32,475 nt of DNA from Candidatus Roizmanbacteria bacterium RIFCSPLOWO2_01_FULL_37_12 (lineage in GTDB: Bacteria > Patescibacteriota > Microgenomatia > UBA1406 > GWC2-37-13): positions 1 to 32,475 of the forward strand of contig MGAG01000011.1 of NCBI GenBank assembly GCA_001789645.1. The letters are read 5' to 3'. Below, piece by piece: positions 1 to 7,850 of this stretch (the stretch's first letter is position 1; every line of letters starts with the position of its first letter). The notes beneath the pieces are model-generated. The model searched no databases. It was not told the origin of the DNA and saw nothing but the letters and a program-made list of their open reading frames with translations. The position numbers were made by a program, and so were the translations under genes.

Positions 1-365
1 AATGTGGTCGGCCACATGGCGTCTTCGTCAAGATTTGCCACGTCGCTGAAGCCGAAAGTCGCATATCTTGCCTTGAATTTATGCGCGCTTTGAAAGAAGC
101 AAACGACCTTGCCGTCCTTATTTGCATACGCGGGCATCCCGTACCAGGTTTTAGGTGAAAGGGATGGCGCGTTGGCTTTGATGATCGCATGGAGCCGTTT
201 GGCCATGGAGCGATCCGATTCCGGCATCTTTGCAATCGCTGCAAGTACCATACTTTCCCCGTCTGTCTTGCCTGCTCTCAATTCTAGGGCACGCTCCTTT
301 ATTGCTGTTCGCTCAAAATCAGAGAATCCCTTGAACTTCTTGCCCTTCTTGATTTTATTTGTCAT
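1..365 (-). CDS. DUF1801 (YdhG-like) protein, 3' end outside window
   Basis: The reading frame starts at the ATG complementary to 363-365 and runs off the left edge after 121 codons with no stop. The start is fixed by a strong GGAGG about 9 nt upstream (around 373-378). The motif WYGMPAY followed by a hydrophobic strand (KVVCFFQ) and FGF near residues 75-105 is typical of the DUF1801/YdhG fold, sometimes labelled iron-chaperone-like. The biochemical role of the family is not settled. Codons are visibly GC-richer than those of the downstream genes, which suggests acquisition from another lineage. Family assignment is fairly confident; function is not. Confidence 0.75.
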   Translation of the reverse strand, partial: MTNKIKKGKKFKGFSDFERTAIKERALELRAGKTDGESMVLAAIAKMPESDRSMAKRLHAIIKANAPSLSPKTWYGMPAYANKDGKVVCFFQSAHKFKARYATFGFSDVANLDEDAMWPTT

Positions 366-421
366 AGTCTATCTACCTCCTTTCATTTTTATTTACTCCT
401 GCATTATTTTTTAGTTATTGA

Positions 422-727
422 CTAAATCAAACCTGAAAAAAGAAGAAACAAAAACACCGCTGTAATGGTTCCGAAGACACCAACGGTTTGAACAAATAGA
501 TTTACCGCTGTTTTTTTCTTCCCTTCAATAAAAATCTGGAGCGGTTGATAAAAAAACAGATACGCCATTACGGCAACAGAGAGGGTAAGCAATGATAGAA
601 ATGTGATTGGAGCGAAAATAGTATCAGGTTTATTCTTTTGAGTTTGCGACACAAAAGTCGTAATAGTGACAACGAGGATTATGTAAGTTGAAGCACTAAA
701 GGCATTAATAATGGGATTCTTAGACAT
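422..727 (-). CDS. small membrane protein, three predicted TM helices
   Basis: This 101-residue protein has three hydrophobic stretches, near residues 12-28, 40-62 and 78-101, joined by short polar loops. A basic segment (EGKKK) precedes the last helix. I do not recognise a family and no catalytic motif is visible. A TATCAT hexamer (734-739, minus strand) ends 6 nt before the ATG, matching the leaderless promoter layout seen elsewhere in the window. The neighbours, a DUF1801 protein and a P-loop kinase on the same strand, give no functional hint. It is probably a real gene, because length, composition and promoter all fit. Confidence 0.65.
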   Translation of the reverse strand: MSKNPIINAFSASTYIILVVTITTFVSQTQKNKPDTIFAPITFLSLLTLSVAVMAYLFFYQPLQIFIEGKKKTAVNLFVQTVGVFGTITAVFLFLLFSGLI

Positions 728-783
728 TTATTAATGATACCAAATTAGCTCACCCTTACTGAAGTAATCCGAACTTTAATTCG

Positions 784-1269
784 TTAAGAAGCTAAAAGAA
801 TACCTTCTTCTTTCTTTGGTGGTTCCCAATATTTCAAATATTTGTCAAACATTTCTCCATTTATTTCAAAGGAATCTGTAGGTGGATTTTTACTTCTAGC
901 AATAACCCTTTCTTTCATTTTGTTTATAGAACATTCGACATAATAAAAAATTGGCTCTGCTCCCACATTTATTATTTTCTTTTTTATATCATCTCTTTGG
1001 GATTTAACCCAAAAACCTTCATCTATTATCACATCTTTTCCAGCTTTCAGGATTTTGAAAGCAAAATCTCTTGCTAATCCAGTAATATTTTTATCGAATA
1101 CTGCAAAGTTTTTGTCTGACGTTATTTTATTTCCGAATATTTTAATAATCCATTCATCTTTGGTTACTCTGATTGCTCCTGTTTCTTTTTCAAGTTTTCT
1201 AGCAAAAGTCGTTTTACCTGCTCCGATGAATCCGCAAATAACGTAAGCGGTAGGTTGTTTTTTACTCAT
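784..1269 (-). CDS. AAA_33 / zeta-toxin-like P-loop kinase
   Basis: A Walker A motif (GFIGAGKT, residues 13-20) follows the first beta strand (AYVIC), and KDEWI around residue 37 fits the acceptor-binding helix of small-molecule or nucleotide kinases. DVIIDEGFW near residue 79 resembles the Walker B or lid-side strand, and IARSKNPPTD supplies basic lid residues. At 161 residues it matches the short predicted kinases of the AAA_33 / zeta-like group. The substrate cannot be read from sequence. It probably phosphorylates a small cytoplasmic metabolite, and no antitoxin gene is seen beside it. The -10 box at 1276-1281 lies 6 nt before the ATG. Confidence 0.8.
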   Translation of the reverse strand: MSKKQPTAYVICGFIGAGKTTFARKLEKETGAIRVTKDEWIIKIFGNKITSDKNFAVFDKNITGLARDFAFKILKAGKDVIIDEGFWVKSQRDDIKKKIINVGAEPIFYYVECSINKMKERVIARSKNPPTDSFEINGEMFDKYLKYWEPPKKEEGILLAS

Positions 1270-1275
1270 GAAATA

Positions 1276-1281
1276 ATTATA
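1276..1281 (-). promoter_or_regulatory. -10 box (TATAAT) of the kinase gene
   Basis: A perfect TATAAT on the minus strand ends 6 nt before the ATG at 1269. Transcription would start at or next to the start codon, giving a leaderless mRNA. No ribosome-binding site is present. Confidence 0.6.
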
Positions 1282-1349
1282 TCAACAAGTTCGAGCGTCC
1301 ATATTGAGTCATTAAAAAATGAAGTTAATAGTTATTGCTCGCTTGTTGA
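1282..1349. repeat. long-spaced inverted repeat upstream of the kinase gene
   Basis: The left arm TCAACAAG-tt-CGAGC (1282-1296) pairs with the right arm GCTCG-CTTGTTGA (1337-1349). This makes an 8+5 bp stem with a 2-nt bulge around a loop of about 40 nt. It lies directly upstream of the kinase -10 box. It could be a protein-binding site or the remnant of a small mobile repeat. There is no T-tract, so a terminator is unlikely. Confidence 0.45.
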
Positions 1350-1398
1350 GATGAGTTTAGAAAATCACACTCTTGTTAGATCATTTTAATCAATGTAT

Positions 1399-1638
1399 TT
1401 AATTTCCAGACGTAGGCAAAAAGATTAAATCCTGACAATTAAAAATAATTCCCATACAATAATTATTAGAATTAGTATTTCTCTTTACACCTAAACATTC
1501 GCAGTATCTTCTGCCATCATAAAGTTTTTTAGGGTTAATTAAATACAGCATTATTAGCATAAATGAAATAAATAATATTATTTTGTAATTATGGTACCAA
1601 ATAACCTCTAGATGTAGTTTTTTTGATTTATTAAGCAC
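1399..1638 (-). CDS. small single-TM protein with Cys-rich C-terminus
   Basis: This 79-residue frame starts at GTG. It has one strong hydrophobic helix (about residues 18-35) after a basic N-terminus, then a domain with YCECLG and YCMGIIFNC, giving five cysteines. That layout would place an extracytoplasmic, possibly disulfide-bonded domain outside the membrane. I do not recognise the family. The start is uncertain: no good ribosome-binding site or close -10 box is seen, and the surrounding DNA is very AT-rich. It could be a diverged or decaying gene. Confidence 0.45.
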   Translation of the reverse strand: MLNKSKKLHLEVIWYHNYKIILFISFMLIMLYLINPKKLYDGRRYCECLGVKRNTNSNNYCMGIIFNCQDLIFLPTSGN

Positions 1639-1745
1639 AAATTAAGTGTAACAAATATTTAATAATAAGATTTTAATTTATTTTTTACTCTAGTGATTGA
1701 ATATTTTTTATAAATCCTTGTTTGACTTGGTGAACATTTAATAAT

Positions 1746-1985
1746 TTAAGCTTTACCTTCGGTTAACTTTTCTACTTTTTTAAAGGTTGCCTCTTTTTTT
1801 GCCGGATAAAAATGATCAAAATCATACTCAAGATTGGCAACTACATACCTACCCTTTTTCTGAACCCTATTAGCCACTTGTATTAGATATTTTTTCCAGT
1901 CTAGAGGTACGTTAGCAAGAAATTCTATAATTTCGGGTTTACTGGGATTATCGAAGGGTATTCTGATAATTAAATAATCGCTCAT
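1746..1985 (-). CDS. hypothetical small protein
   Basis: I place the start at the ATG complementary to 1983-1985 (about 79 residues, beginning MSDYLIIRIP). The longer frame's ATG at 2015 sits inside a TATAAT hexamer (2014-2019), so that codon is probably promoter rather than coding. The protein is soluble and mixed alpha/beta, with several aromatic residues and a Lys-rich C-terminus (PAKKEATFKKVEKL). I recognise no domain. Its position between other minus-strand accessory genes says nothing about function. Confidence 0.55.
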   Translation of the reverse strand: MSDYLIIRIPFDNPSKPEIIEFLANVPLDWKKYLIQVANRVQKKGRYVVANLEYDFDHFYPAKKEATFKKVEKLTEGKA

Positions 1986-2070
1986 AAATAAAAAAGGATA
2001 TTGTGTTCCAATCATTATACCAAAGATCTGGTCATAGGGAGACTAAATCAGTTTTCCGGGGTTAAAGTAA

Positions 2071-2214
2071 ATGCTCAGGAAGCGTAATCTTAATATAACT
2101 AAGTATTTTATCCGAATTATAAAGATATTTGAAGATTTTAAATTAACGCAAGAATTAAGAAAAGAAATAGAAACGATAAAACTTACTAAAAATTTACAGG
2201 ATAAGTTGCTTTAG
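2071..2214 (+). CDS. 47-residue basic ORF, possible gene remnant
   Basis: An ATG frame begins MLRKRNLNITKY and ends with a Lys/Glu-rich helical segment and TAG. A stop codon lies immediately upstream, so it cannot be extended, and neither a ribosome-binding site nor a close -10 box is evident. The composition is that of a charged amphipathic helix. It may be a real micro-protein or the tail of a decayed gene. I recognise no family. Confidence 0.3.
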   Translation: MLRKRNLNITKYFIRIIKIFEDFKLTQELRKEIETIKLTKNLQDKLL

Positions 2215-2483
2215 AATAGCAAATAGTGATATATTAATATGGCGCGTGGAAAAAGAAGTAACACAAAATAACAGTACTGCAATACCAAAATCCCAAGAAT
2301 CCCCCTCCACTCAAATCCCAGGAGCTTCTAAACAAAATTAAAACACTTCTGGAGTGTAATAGACCTTTTTGACAATCTAAATTGCTATTTCCAACTTTTG
2401 CTCGAGCGATTAGTACCACCTCTGGAGTGATATAGATTGCTTTAATAATCTAAATGCTTTACTATAATAATTTTCAATACAAT
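2215..2483. other. non-coding stretch carrying a structured direct repeat
   Basis: No convincing gene is visible here. One 31-codon GTG frame (from 2243) is Ser/Pro/Gln-rich and looks fortuitous. The notable content is the pair of repeats at 2343-2386 and 2415-2458, described separately, and the palindrome GCTCGAGC between them. Confidence 0.4.
2343..2458. repeat. two imperfect 44-nt direct repeats, each able to form two hairpins
   Basis: Copy 1 (2343-2386) and copy 2 (2415-2458) share the core TCTGGAGTG, then TA-TAGA, then AATCTAAA-TGCT. In each copy CAC(T/C)...(A)GTG closes a small hairpin around TCTGG. TAGA...TCTA closes a second hairpin, which is extended to 6 bp in copy 2. Similarity of both sequence and foldable layout suggests a duplicated element rather than chance. 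Function is unknown. Confidence 0.45.
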
Positions 2484-3065
2484 TTATAAATATTTTTCTA
2501 GGTCAATTTTGTTAAGTTTTTTATAATTAGTAGTAAGATTGAGTTCTTTTACCCAATGAGTAAGATATTTTTTATCTAATCTTTTCCTTTGGATTTGATA
2601 AGTGAAGGCAGCATCAACGATATGTTTTTCGATTTCACCATCTTTATACCAAAGCAGTTTTTGAATGATTGTATCTTCAGGTGTCGAAAGAACCATGTTT
2701 TTTCCGAGTAATTTAACTTTTTTTCGGCGCTCAAATCTTTCTTGATCAAAAATAACTTCAGTTAAAAGCCAAAAATCCAGTTTTGTATAAGTGGGCAAAT
2801 ATATTACGTTAAACATACTTTTCTTAATTACCGCATCTTCAATTGATTCTGCCTGCACCAGATATTCCGAGGAAAGGTTTTTAAAAATATTTATCACTCT
2901 TTTTACATCTTTTTTATTTATCTCAACGACAAAGTCTATATCGTGTGAAGCTCTTGGTCTGCCGTAGTACACTACTGTTAAAGCTCCTGTCAACATGTAA
3001 GGTATTTTGTGTTTTTCCAAAAAAGAGGATATTGTAATAAGTAGATTAGTTTGATCTTTTTCCAT
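2484..3065 (-). CDS. nucleotidyltransferase-fold protein (AbiEii / MNT-like)
   Basis: The motif GALTVVYYGRPRAS-HDIDFVV (about residues 27-47) is the polymerase-beta-type nucleotidyltransferase signature: a GA/GG-like helix cap followed by metal-binding Asp42 and Asp44. The rest, about 193 residues in all, fits the AbiEii or DUF6036-like families. These can act as antidefence toxins or as tRNA/protein nucleotidyltransferases. I chose the ATG at 3065 because a GGAG lies 7 nt upstream; the longer frame would need TTG. The gene overlaps the small upstream ORF by 20 nt, so the two are probably co-translated. A toxin-antitoxin role is inference from this layout. Confidence 0.75.
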   Translation of the reverse strand: MEKDQTNLLITISSFLEKHKIPYMLTGALTVVYYGRPRASHDIDFVVEINKKDVKRVINIFKNLSSEYLVQAESIEDAVIKKSMFNVIYLPTYTKLDFWLLTEVIFDQERFERRKKVKLLGKNMVLSTPEDTIIQKLLWYKDGEIEKHIVDAAFTYQIQRKRLDKKYLTHWVKELNLTTNYKKLNKIDLEKYL

Positions 3066-3201
3066 TATATTTCTCCATTGCAATTTCTCCTTCTTTTCTT
3101 ATTTTTCTTACCATTTCAGATAGGCTTAATGATATTTTTACCTTTTTATCTCCTGACATTTCCGAATATTTTTTTATTAAAAATGGGGCGAGCTTTTTCA
3201 T
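3046..3201 (-). CDS. small basic partner of the nucleotidyltransferase
   Basis: This 51-residue ORF begins MKKLAPFLIKKY and ends KYNGKRSN. I chose the ATG at 3201 because AGGGAG lies about 5 nt upstream; an earlier in-frame ATG at 3222 sits against a TATAAA. The centre (KVKISLSLSEMVRKIRKEGE) reads as a short strand followed by helices. That could be a minimal ribbon-helix-helix-like or antitoxin-like fold, but I cannot name a family. Its stop lies 20 nt inside the nucleotidyltransferase gene, a layout typical of two-gene toxin-antitoxin modules. The role is inferred only. Confidence 0.5.
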   Translation of the reverse strand: MKKLAPFLIKKYSEMSGDKKVKISLSLSEMVRKIRKEGEIAMEKYNGKRSN

Positions 3202-3383
3202 TAAGCTCCCTAATCCTAGCATCTTTATACAAAAGCTTCAAATAGACTTTGAAGCTATTATCAAAGCGTTTCAGGACATACGATACATAGGAGTATTAAG
3301 ACAGAGATGGAATGAAATAAAAAAATTACAAGAAACAACTCTAGTATTTACTTAAAATTTTCTTGTTTATTAAAGATATATTA

Positions 3384-5498
3384 TTAATTAGTTCTAAAGA
3401 TGCCTTCTTTTCTAATCTCATCTAGATCTACAATATAGCCTTTATTACTGGGTATAGAAATTGAATGTATGGGTAAATAGTTTTCCTCTCCTTTATATAA
3501 AAACTCTTTAATAAAATTTCTTTTTGCTATATCAAAAGCTTTTTCAAAAGTATATTTTTGACCTGTTTGAGGATCAAGCATTCCCAAGCATGTACATTCT
3601 AAAAAACCCATTTCAGATGTTTTGTATTTATTACCCCATCCTAAAAAGGCATGACCTGGCATAATAAAAATTAGAGGTGTTATCCCTAATCCTTCCATTA
3701 AGCTTGAAAAAAGAATTACTAAATCGATACAGTTCCCTGCTTTTATTTTTAACACTTTTTCAGGAGTAATAATCCTTTGACCTCCTGCTTTAAAATCAAA
3801 GGTAAAGGGTTGATTAACATATTTAATTTTTACTTTTTTATTCAAATAATCAAATATCGCTTTTATTTGAGTAGATTTATTTTCTAAAGTTGTATTTCCT
3901 TGCTCTCCTTCTAAAATTCCTTCCGGGTGAAAATTAGCTGCTTCTGCCCTTGTTTTATCCAGTAATCCTTGAGAATCGCTTGGAGTTATCCATGCACCTA
4001 ACATTTTTGACAAATCGTATAAATTTGAAGTTTTTGGATCTTTAATAGATCTAATAAATAAGTCTTGAGGAAGTAATTTAATTATTTTTGTACCTCTTTC
4101 TATAATTATTCTTCGTGACCCTATTTTTTTAATAATTTTAAATTCTAATGTTGCAGAAGTTGAATTCGATATTTTTGACAAGATTCCTCTTTTAAGTTTG
4201 GGTACTTGAGGTATTAAAAGGTGTTTAGAAGTATTCGGGCCATAAGGTGGTAATGTTACATTGGTTATTGCTGTGTCAGTATATCCTTTAATCTTGGAGC
4301 TTAATTCTAAATCTAATTGTTTTTCTGAAATATTAAATATATCAAACGATATTAAAAAGTCTCTATATTTAGGTAAGGCTTGCAGTTGTTCATATATTCT
4401 TACAGGTATCGGACTATCAGTTATATCAACAATCGATATAAGTTCGAGTGAATTAGACTTTTTAAGTAAAAATAAAGTCTGTAACGCAGAATAATCTCTT
4501 AATGTTATATTAAGATTCTCAGATTCGGATATAGTTCTTTCACTTTTAAATGATTCGCCAAGCATAGATTGATTCCTAAATGGATCCGCACTAATAATCG
4601 CGGGTGGCAGATTGCTTGGAATATGTTTATGCCTATACCATTCATACTCCTGTCTTTTAGGAAACTTGTCACGACGAAATGGCTCCATGAGTCGAATTTT
4701 TCTTCCAGCTAACTCAAATGAAGTTTGTGAATTTATATTCAAATTTTCAATAGTTACATATCGATATGGAAATAAAAAACCAAGTTCATAATAATAATTT
4801 ATTGCTTCTATTTTGTAATTAATTTTATACTCTCGATTTAATAATAAAGGTGAATAAAATACAGCTGATTTAGCTGAAAAAAAAGTATGTTTTTCATTAG
4901 ATGGCTTTGGATTATCCGTTAATGGAGGAAAGCAATCTGGTAACCCTATTAATTCAGCAGTATCGTTTACAAAAATTAGAATGTTCTTATTTTCGATTTC
5001 TAATCGTATAGATTCTGGTATTACCCTTAAACCAGCATGAGTGAATGTTGTAAAGATTGGACCCATGGCATATGTAACTTTCCTTTGTGCCTCTTTTAAT
5101 AAATTATCAAGATGATGAAGTTTCCATTTTTCCCCAAAATAAATAGATTCTGGAATAGTTTTATTACCTTTCAATATAAAAGTCACCTCAACTTCAATGA
5201 GGTTAACTTTAATTAAGCTAATTTTTAATTTACTAACTTTACAACTTAAAAAATGAAAGCCTCTAGGCATAAATTCTTCTGTTGTTCCTTTTATTTCACC
5301 CATCGGTGTCATTCCTACAATTGATGAAGATAATGGGTAAGTAGTTAATGAAGGAAATTTACTATCAGGGCAATTTAAATCACAAGAATGTGAACCCACT
5401 CCTTCTATTGCGCATTTTAGACATATTTTAGTTGGTAATTTGGCACATCTATGTACATGCTTTTTTGGAAATTTTTCCTTGCAGGATATACACTTCAT
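3384..5498 (-). CDS. Cys/His-cluster protein with C-terminal transglutaminase-like domain
   Basis: This is a 704-residue protein. The N-terminal 43 residues hold a dense metal-site candidate (C3, C6, H14, H16, C18, C26, C29, H37, C39, C43), reminiscent of AN1/B-box-like double zinc sites. A long beta-rich middle (about 50-530) has no motif I recognise. The C-terminal part is transglutaminase/papain-like: GNC (Cys590), PGHAFLGW (His616) and FLECT (Glu634) form a plausible catalytic triad, and RAEAANFHPEG lies before it. It may be a peptidase or amide-forming enzyme. No signal peptide or TM helix is seen, so it is probably cytoplasmic. A -10 TATAAT (5509-5514) ends 10 nt before the ATG. It is monocistronic. 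Confidence 0.7.
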   Translation of the reverse strand: MKCISCKEKFPKKHVHRCAKLPTKICLKCAIEGVGSHSCDLNCPDSKFPSLTTYPLSSSIVGMTPMGEIKGTTEEFMPRGFHFLSCKVSKLKISLIKVNLIEVEVTFILKGNKTIPESIYFGEKWKLHHLDNLLKEAQRKVTYAMGPIFTTFTHAGLRVIPESIRLEIENKNILIFVNDTAELIGLPDCFPPLTDNPKPSNEKHTFFSAKSAVFYSPLLLNREYKINYKIEAINYYYELGFLFPYRYVTIENLNINSQTSFELAGRKIRLMEPFRRDKFPKRQEYEWYRHKHIPSNLPPAIISADPFRNQSMLGESFKSERTISESENLNITLRDYSALQTLFLLKKSNSLELISIVDITDSPIPVRIYEQLQALPKYRDFLISFDIFNISEKQLDLELSSKIKGYTDTAITNVTLPPYGPNTSKHLLIPQVPKLKRGILSKISNSTSATLEFKIIKKIGSRRIIIERGTKIIKLLPQDLFIRSIKDPKTSNLYDLSKMLGAWITPSDSQGLLDKTRAEAANFHPEGILEGEQGNTTLENKSTQIKAIFDYLNKKVKIKYVNQPFTFDFKAGGQRIITPEKVLKIKAGNCIDLVILFSSLMEGLGITPLIFIMPGHAFLGWGNKYKTSEMGFLECTCLGMLDPQTGQKYTFEKAFDIAKRNFIKEFLYKGEENYLPIHSISIPSNKGYIVDLDEIRKEGIFRTN

Positions 5499-5664
5499 TT
5501 TTAATCAAATTATAACATTTTGAAGCTTTGTGACAGAACTTTATGCATATAACTTAATATATGTAATGATAATTTTTTATCTTATATAATAATGTAAGAA
5601 AAGGATATTTAGATCGTTGCAAAAATCAAAAAATATATATATGATGAAAGTATTTTTTTGTTAA

Positions 5665-6699
5665 ATGCTAAGTAAACTTATACCATTAGTCCTTAATATC
5701 ATAAGATGGTCGTTTGGAATCTTATGTTTACTTTGGGCTTTAATTTTCATAAATAGAAGTATTTATAGTACTATTGGTTTTGCTCTCTCTGCATTATTAC
5801 TTATACCTCCTCTATCAAAAAGAACCTTTCAAATAGTAAAGAAACAACTTTCACTAAAATTGAAAGTAGTTTTGCTTGCTATCTTTTTATTTCTAGGATT
5901 CTCTACTGCCCCTAAGTATGAATCTGAAAAAATAAAATCTAATAATATTAGCCCTACAGCAATTGAAAGTGTTGAACTAACTGTAACTGAATCTCCAATA
6001 AGTCCTTTACCGACTATAAATACACAAACTTATAAAGTTGTCAGAGTTATAGATGGAGATACAGTAGACGTGAATATTAGTGGAAAAACTGAACGCATAA
6101 GAGTCATTGGTATGGATTCGCCTGAAACCATTGATCCCAAAAAAACAGTTCAATGTTTTGGGAGAGAAGCGTATAACAATGCAAGAGAACTCTTAAACAA
6201 TAAAAATATCAAACTTGAAGCTGACCCAACCCAAGGGGATAAAGATAGTTTTGGTAGATTACTGCGATATATATTTTTAGACAATGATCTCAATTTTAGC
6301 TTATATATGATCTCAGAAGGCTTTGCCCATGAGTATACTTATCAAATTCCTTATAAATACCAGAAAGAATTCAAAGAAGCTCAAAGAAAAGCTGAAAAAG
6401 CAGGAAAAGGGTTATGGAATACTAATGCTTGTGTAACCCCAACCAAAATTGCAACTCCTACTATTTCATCCCCAACTCAAGCACAATCTCAATATCAATT
6501 TGTACCTCAAACTCAGCCAACAACTCCACCTAATAATAATGGCTCTAGTGGATACGCATGTGATTGTAATAAGTCGTGTAATGAAATCTCTTCTTGTGGA
6601 GAAGCACAATATCAGCTAAATAATTGCGGTTGTAGTGCTAGAGATGGAGATCATGATGGCACTGCCTGTGATGGAGCACCTTTAGGCTGTCAAAATTAA
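5665..6699 (+). CDS. membrane-anchored thermonuclease with Excalibur-like tail
   Basis: Two hydrophobic segments (about residues 8-50, as a hairpin, and 66-80) anchor the 344-residue protein. A Ser/Thr/Pro linker follows. Residues 121-252 are a staphylococcal-nuclease domain with the expected active-site residues: RVIDGDTVD (Asp130, Asp132), ERIRVIGMDSPE (Arg146, Asp151, Glu154) and SFGRLLRY (Arg198). It should cut DNA or RNA in a calcium-dependent way outside the membrane. A Pro/Gln linker leads to a Cys-rich tail ending DGDHDGTACDGAPLGC, an Excalibur-type calcium-binding motif. Surface nucleases fit a scavenging, nucleotide-dependent lifestyle. Confidence 0.9.
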   Translation: MLSKLIPLVLNIIRWSFGILCLLWALIFINRSIYSTIGFALSALLLIPPLSKRTFQIVKKQLSLKLKVVLLAIFLFLGFSTAPKYESEKIKSNNISPTAIESVELTVTESPISPLPTINTQTYKVVRVIDGDTVDVNISGKTERIRVIGMDSPETIDPKKTVQCFGREAYNNARELLNNKNIKLEADPTQGDKDSFGRLLRYIFLDNDLNFSLYMISEGFAHEYTYQIPYKYQKEFKEAQRKAEKAGKGLWNTNACVTPTKIATPTISSPTQAQSQYQFVPQTQPTTPPNNNGSSGYACDCNKSCNEISSCGEAQYQLNNCGCSARDGDHDGTACDGAPLGCQN

Positions 6700-6823
6700 A
6701 ATTCTGTTAACTTCATTAAATATTGCTACCTAGTTTTACCCGGATAATCCCCGTTGCCTTGGAGCTTCAGTGGGCGGAAAATATATATAACACTATAAAT
6801 TAGTAGGAATGGAGGTGATAGAT

Positions 6824-6973
6824 ATGGCATGGACTGAAGCTCAAAAAAGGTATGCAAAAAGTGAAAAAGGTAAGGAAGCAAGAAAAAGATATTTACAGTC
6901 AGAAAAAGGAAAAGCGATGAGAGAAAGATATTTAGCTAAAAAGATTGAAAAGAAAGAAGATTTGTTAAAATGA
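6824..6973 (+). CDS. 49-residue micro-protein with 13-residue RY...SEKGK repeats
   Basis: An ideal ribosome-binding site (GGAGGTGAT, 6811-6819) sits 4 nt before the ATG. The protein has a strict 13-residue period: Arg-Tyr at 9-10, 22-23 and 35-36, with KSEKGKEAR and QSEKGKAMR between them. The composition is strongly basic (Lys/Arg) and helical, suited to binding nucleic acid or another acidic surface. Similar SEKGK repeats occur in small uncharacterised bacterial proteins, but I cannot attach a function. The stop is 4 nt before the ATG of the EamA exporter, so the two are probably co-transcribed. Confidence 0.65.
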   Translation: MAWTEAQKRYAKSEKGKEARKRYLQSEKGKAMRERYLAKKIEKKEDLLK

Positions 6974-6977
6974 CACT

Positions 6978-7829
6978 ATGTCTTGGCCTATTCTTGCAAT
7001 CATAAGTATTTTTACAGTATCTATAGCGACTTTACTGGAAAGGGTATTAATGAAAGGAGAGGAAAGTGATCCAATCAGTTACGCAATAGTTTTCCAATTT
7101 GCCTTAGGTTTAATATCATTTGTTTTTGCGCTTTTATTCGGCAAATTTGTACTACCTAATCTTGAAGGATTAACTTTAAGATTTATACTTTCTGCTTTTT
7201 TATGGGCGGGAGCAACAGTTTTCAGCTTTAAGGCAATAAAGACTCTTAGTGCTGGTGAACTAACTATCCTGACAACAAGCAGCAGTGTAATCGCTATGCT
7301 TTTGGGTGTTATTTTTCTAAAGGAATTATTCAGTCTAAAAATTGCAATCGGAGCTTTATTAGTATTTTTGTCCATCTGGATTCTTAATAGTAAGAAACTT
7401 TCGTTTAATTCGAAACAAGGAGTAATGTTTGCTTTAATTTCAGCTTTTTGCGCTGGAATTGCTGTTGTTAATGACGCTTTTATACTTAAAACCTATGAAG
7501 CCTTTTCTTATACCGCAATAATGTCGATATTACCAGGCGTTATCCTTTCACTTCTATTTCCTAAAAAATTAGCAAAAACAAAGGAATTACTTAATCCAAA
7601 ATCAATAAAGTTAATGTTCATTTTCTGCTTATTTTATTCAATTCAAGCTATAACTTATTATTTAGCTTTTCAAAATGGCGCTCCTGTTTCTCAGCTTTCA
7701 CCTTTAACAAAGTCCTCAATCGTGTTAACTGTTATCTTGGGAGCGATTTTCTTAAATGAAAGAAAAGATTTAATGAGGAAAATAATTGCCTCTTTAGTAG
7801 TTACGAATGGTGCAATTTTATTAGGTTAG
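6978..7829 (+). CDS. EamA-family (DMT superfamily) transporter
   Basis: The 283-residue protein is almost entirely hydrophobic, with about ten TM helices arranged as two EamA repeats (roughly residues 3-137 and 148-282). Typical marks are the GAT-F-KAIKTLSAGELTILTTSS segment around residues 70-95 and the repeat-two equivalent AFQNGAPVSQLSPLTKSS. The DMT family exports or exchanges amino acids and other small metabolites, and the substrate cannot be assigned. The gene follows the repeat micro-protein by 4 nt and is followed by a separate promoter for the GNAT gene. Confidence 0.85.
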   Translation: MSWPILAIISIFTVSIATLLERVLMKGEESDPISYAIVFQFALGLISFVFALLFGKFVLPNLEGLTLRFILSAFLWAGATVFSFKAIKTLSAGELTILTTSSSVIAMLLGVIFLKELFSLKIAIGALLVFLSIWILNSKKLSFNSKQGVMFALISAFCAGIAVVNDAFILKTYEAFSYTAIMSILPGVILSLLFPKKLAKTKELLNPKSIKLMFIFCLFYSIQAITYYLAFQNGAPVSQLSPLTKSSIVLTVILGAIFLNERKDLMRKIIASLVVTNGAILLG

Positions 7830-7837
7830 TTATTATT

Positions 7838-7843
7838 TATACT
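7838..7843 (+). promoter_or_regulatory. -10 box (TATACT) of the GNAT-cupin operon
   Basis: TATACT ends 7 nt before the ATG at 7851, implying a leaderless transcript. There is no ribosome-binding site. Confidence 0.5.
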
Positions 7844-7850
7844 TTGATTT

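Noticed and set aside
3051-3245. Plus-strand Phe/Leu-rich ORF opposite the nucleotidyltransferase start
   Set aside because: Antisense of the A/T-rich start region and the small partner gene; translation is Phe/Leu-only and has no promoter.
3250-3354. Plus-strand frame ending IKKLQETTLVFT as a possible gene tail
   Set aside because: There is no start codon or ribosome-binding site, and the upstream part overlaps other genes; at most a decayed remnant.
6719-6729. Half-site ATATTGCTA upstream of the repeat micro-protein as a second XRE operator
   Set aside because: Only one arm is present; a 9-mer of this composition is expected about once in this window by chance.
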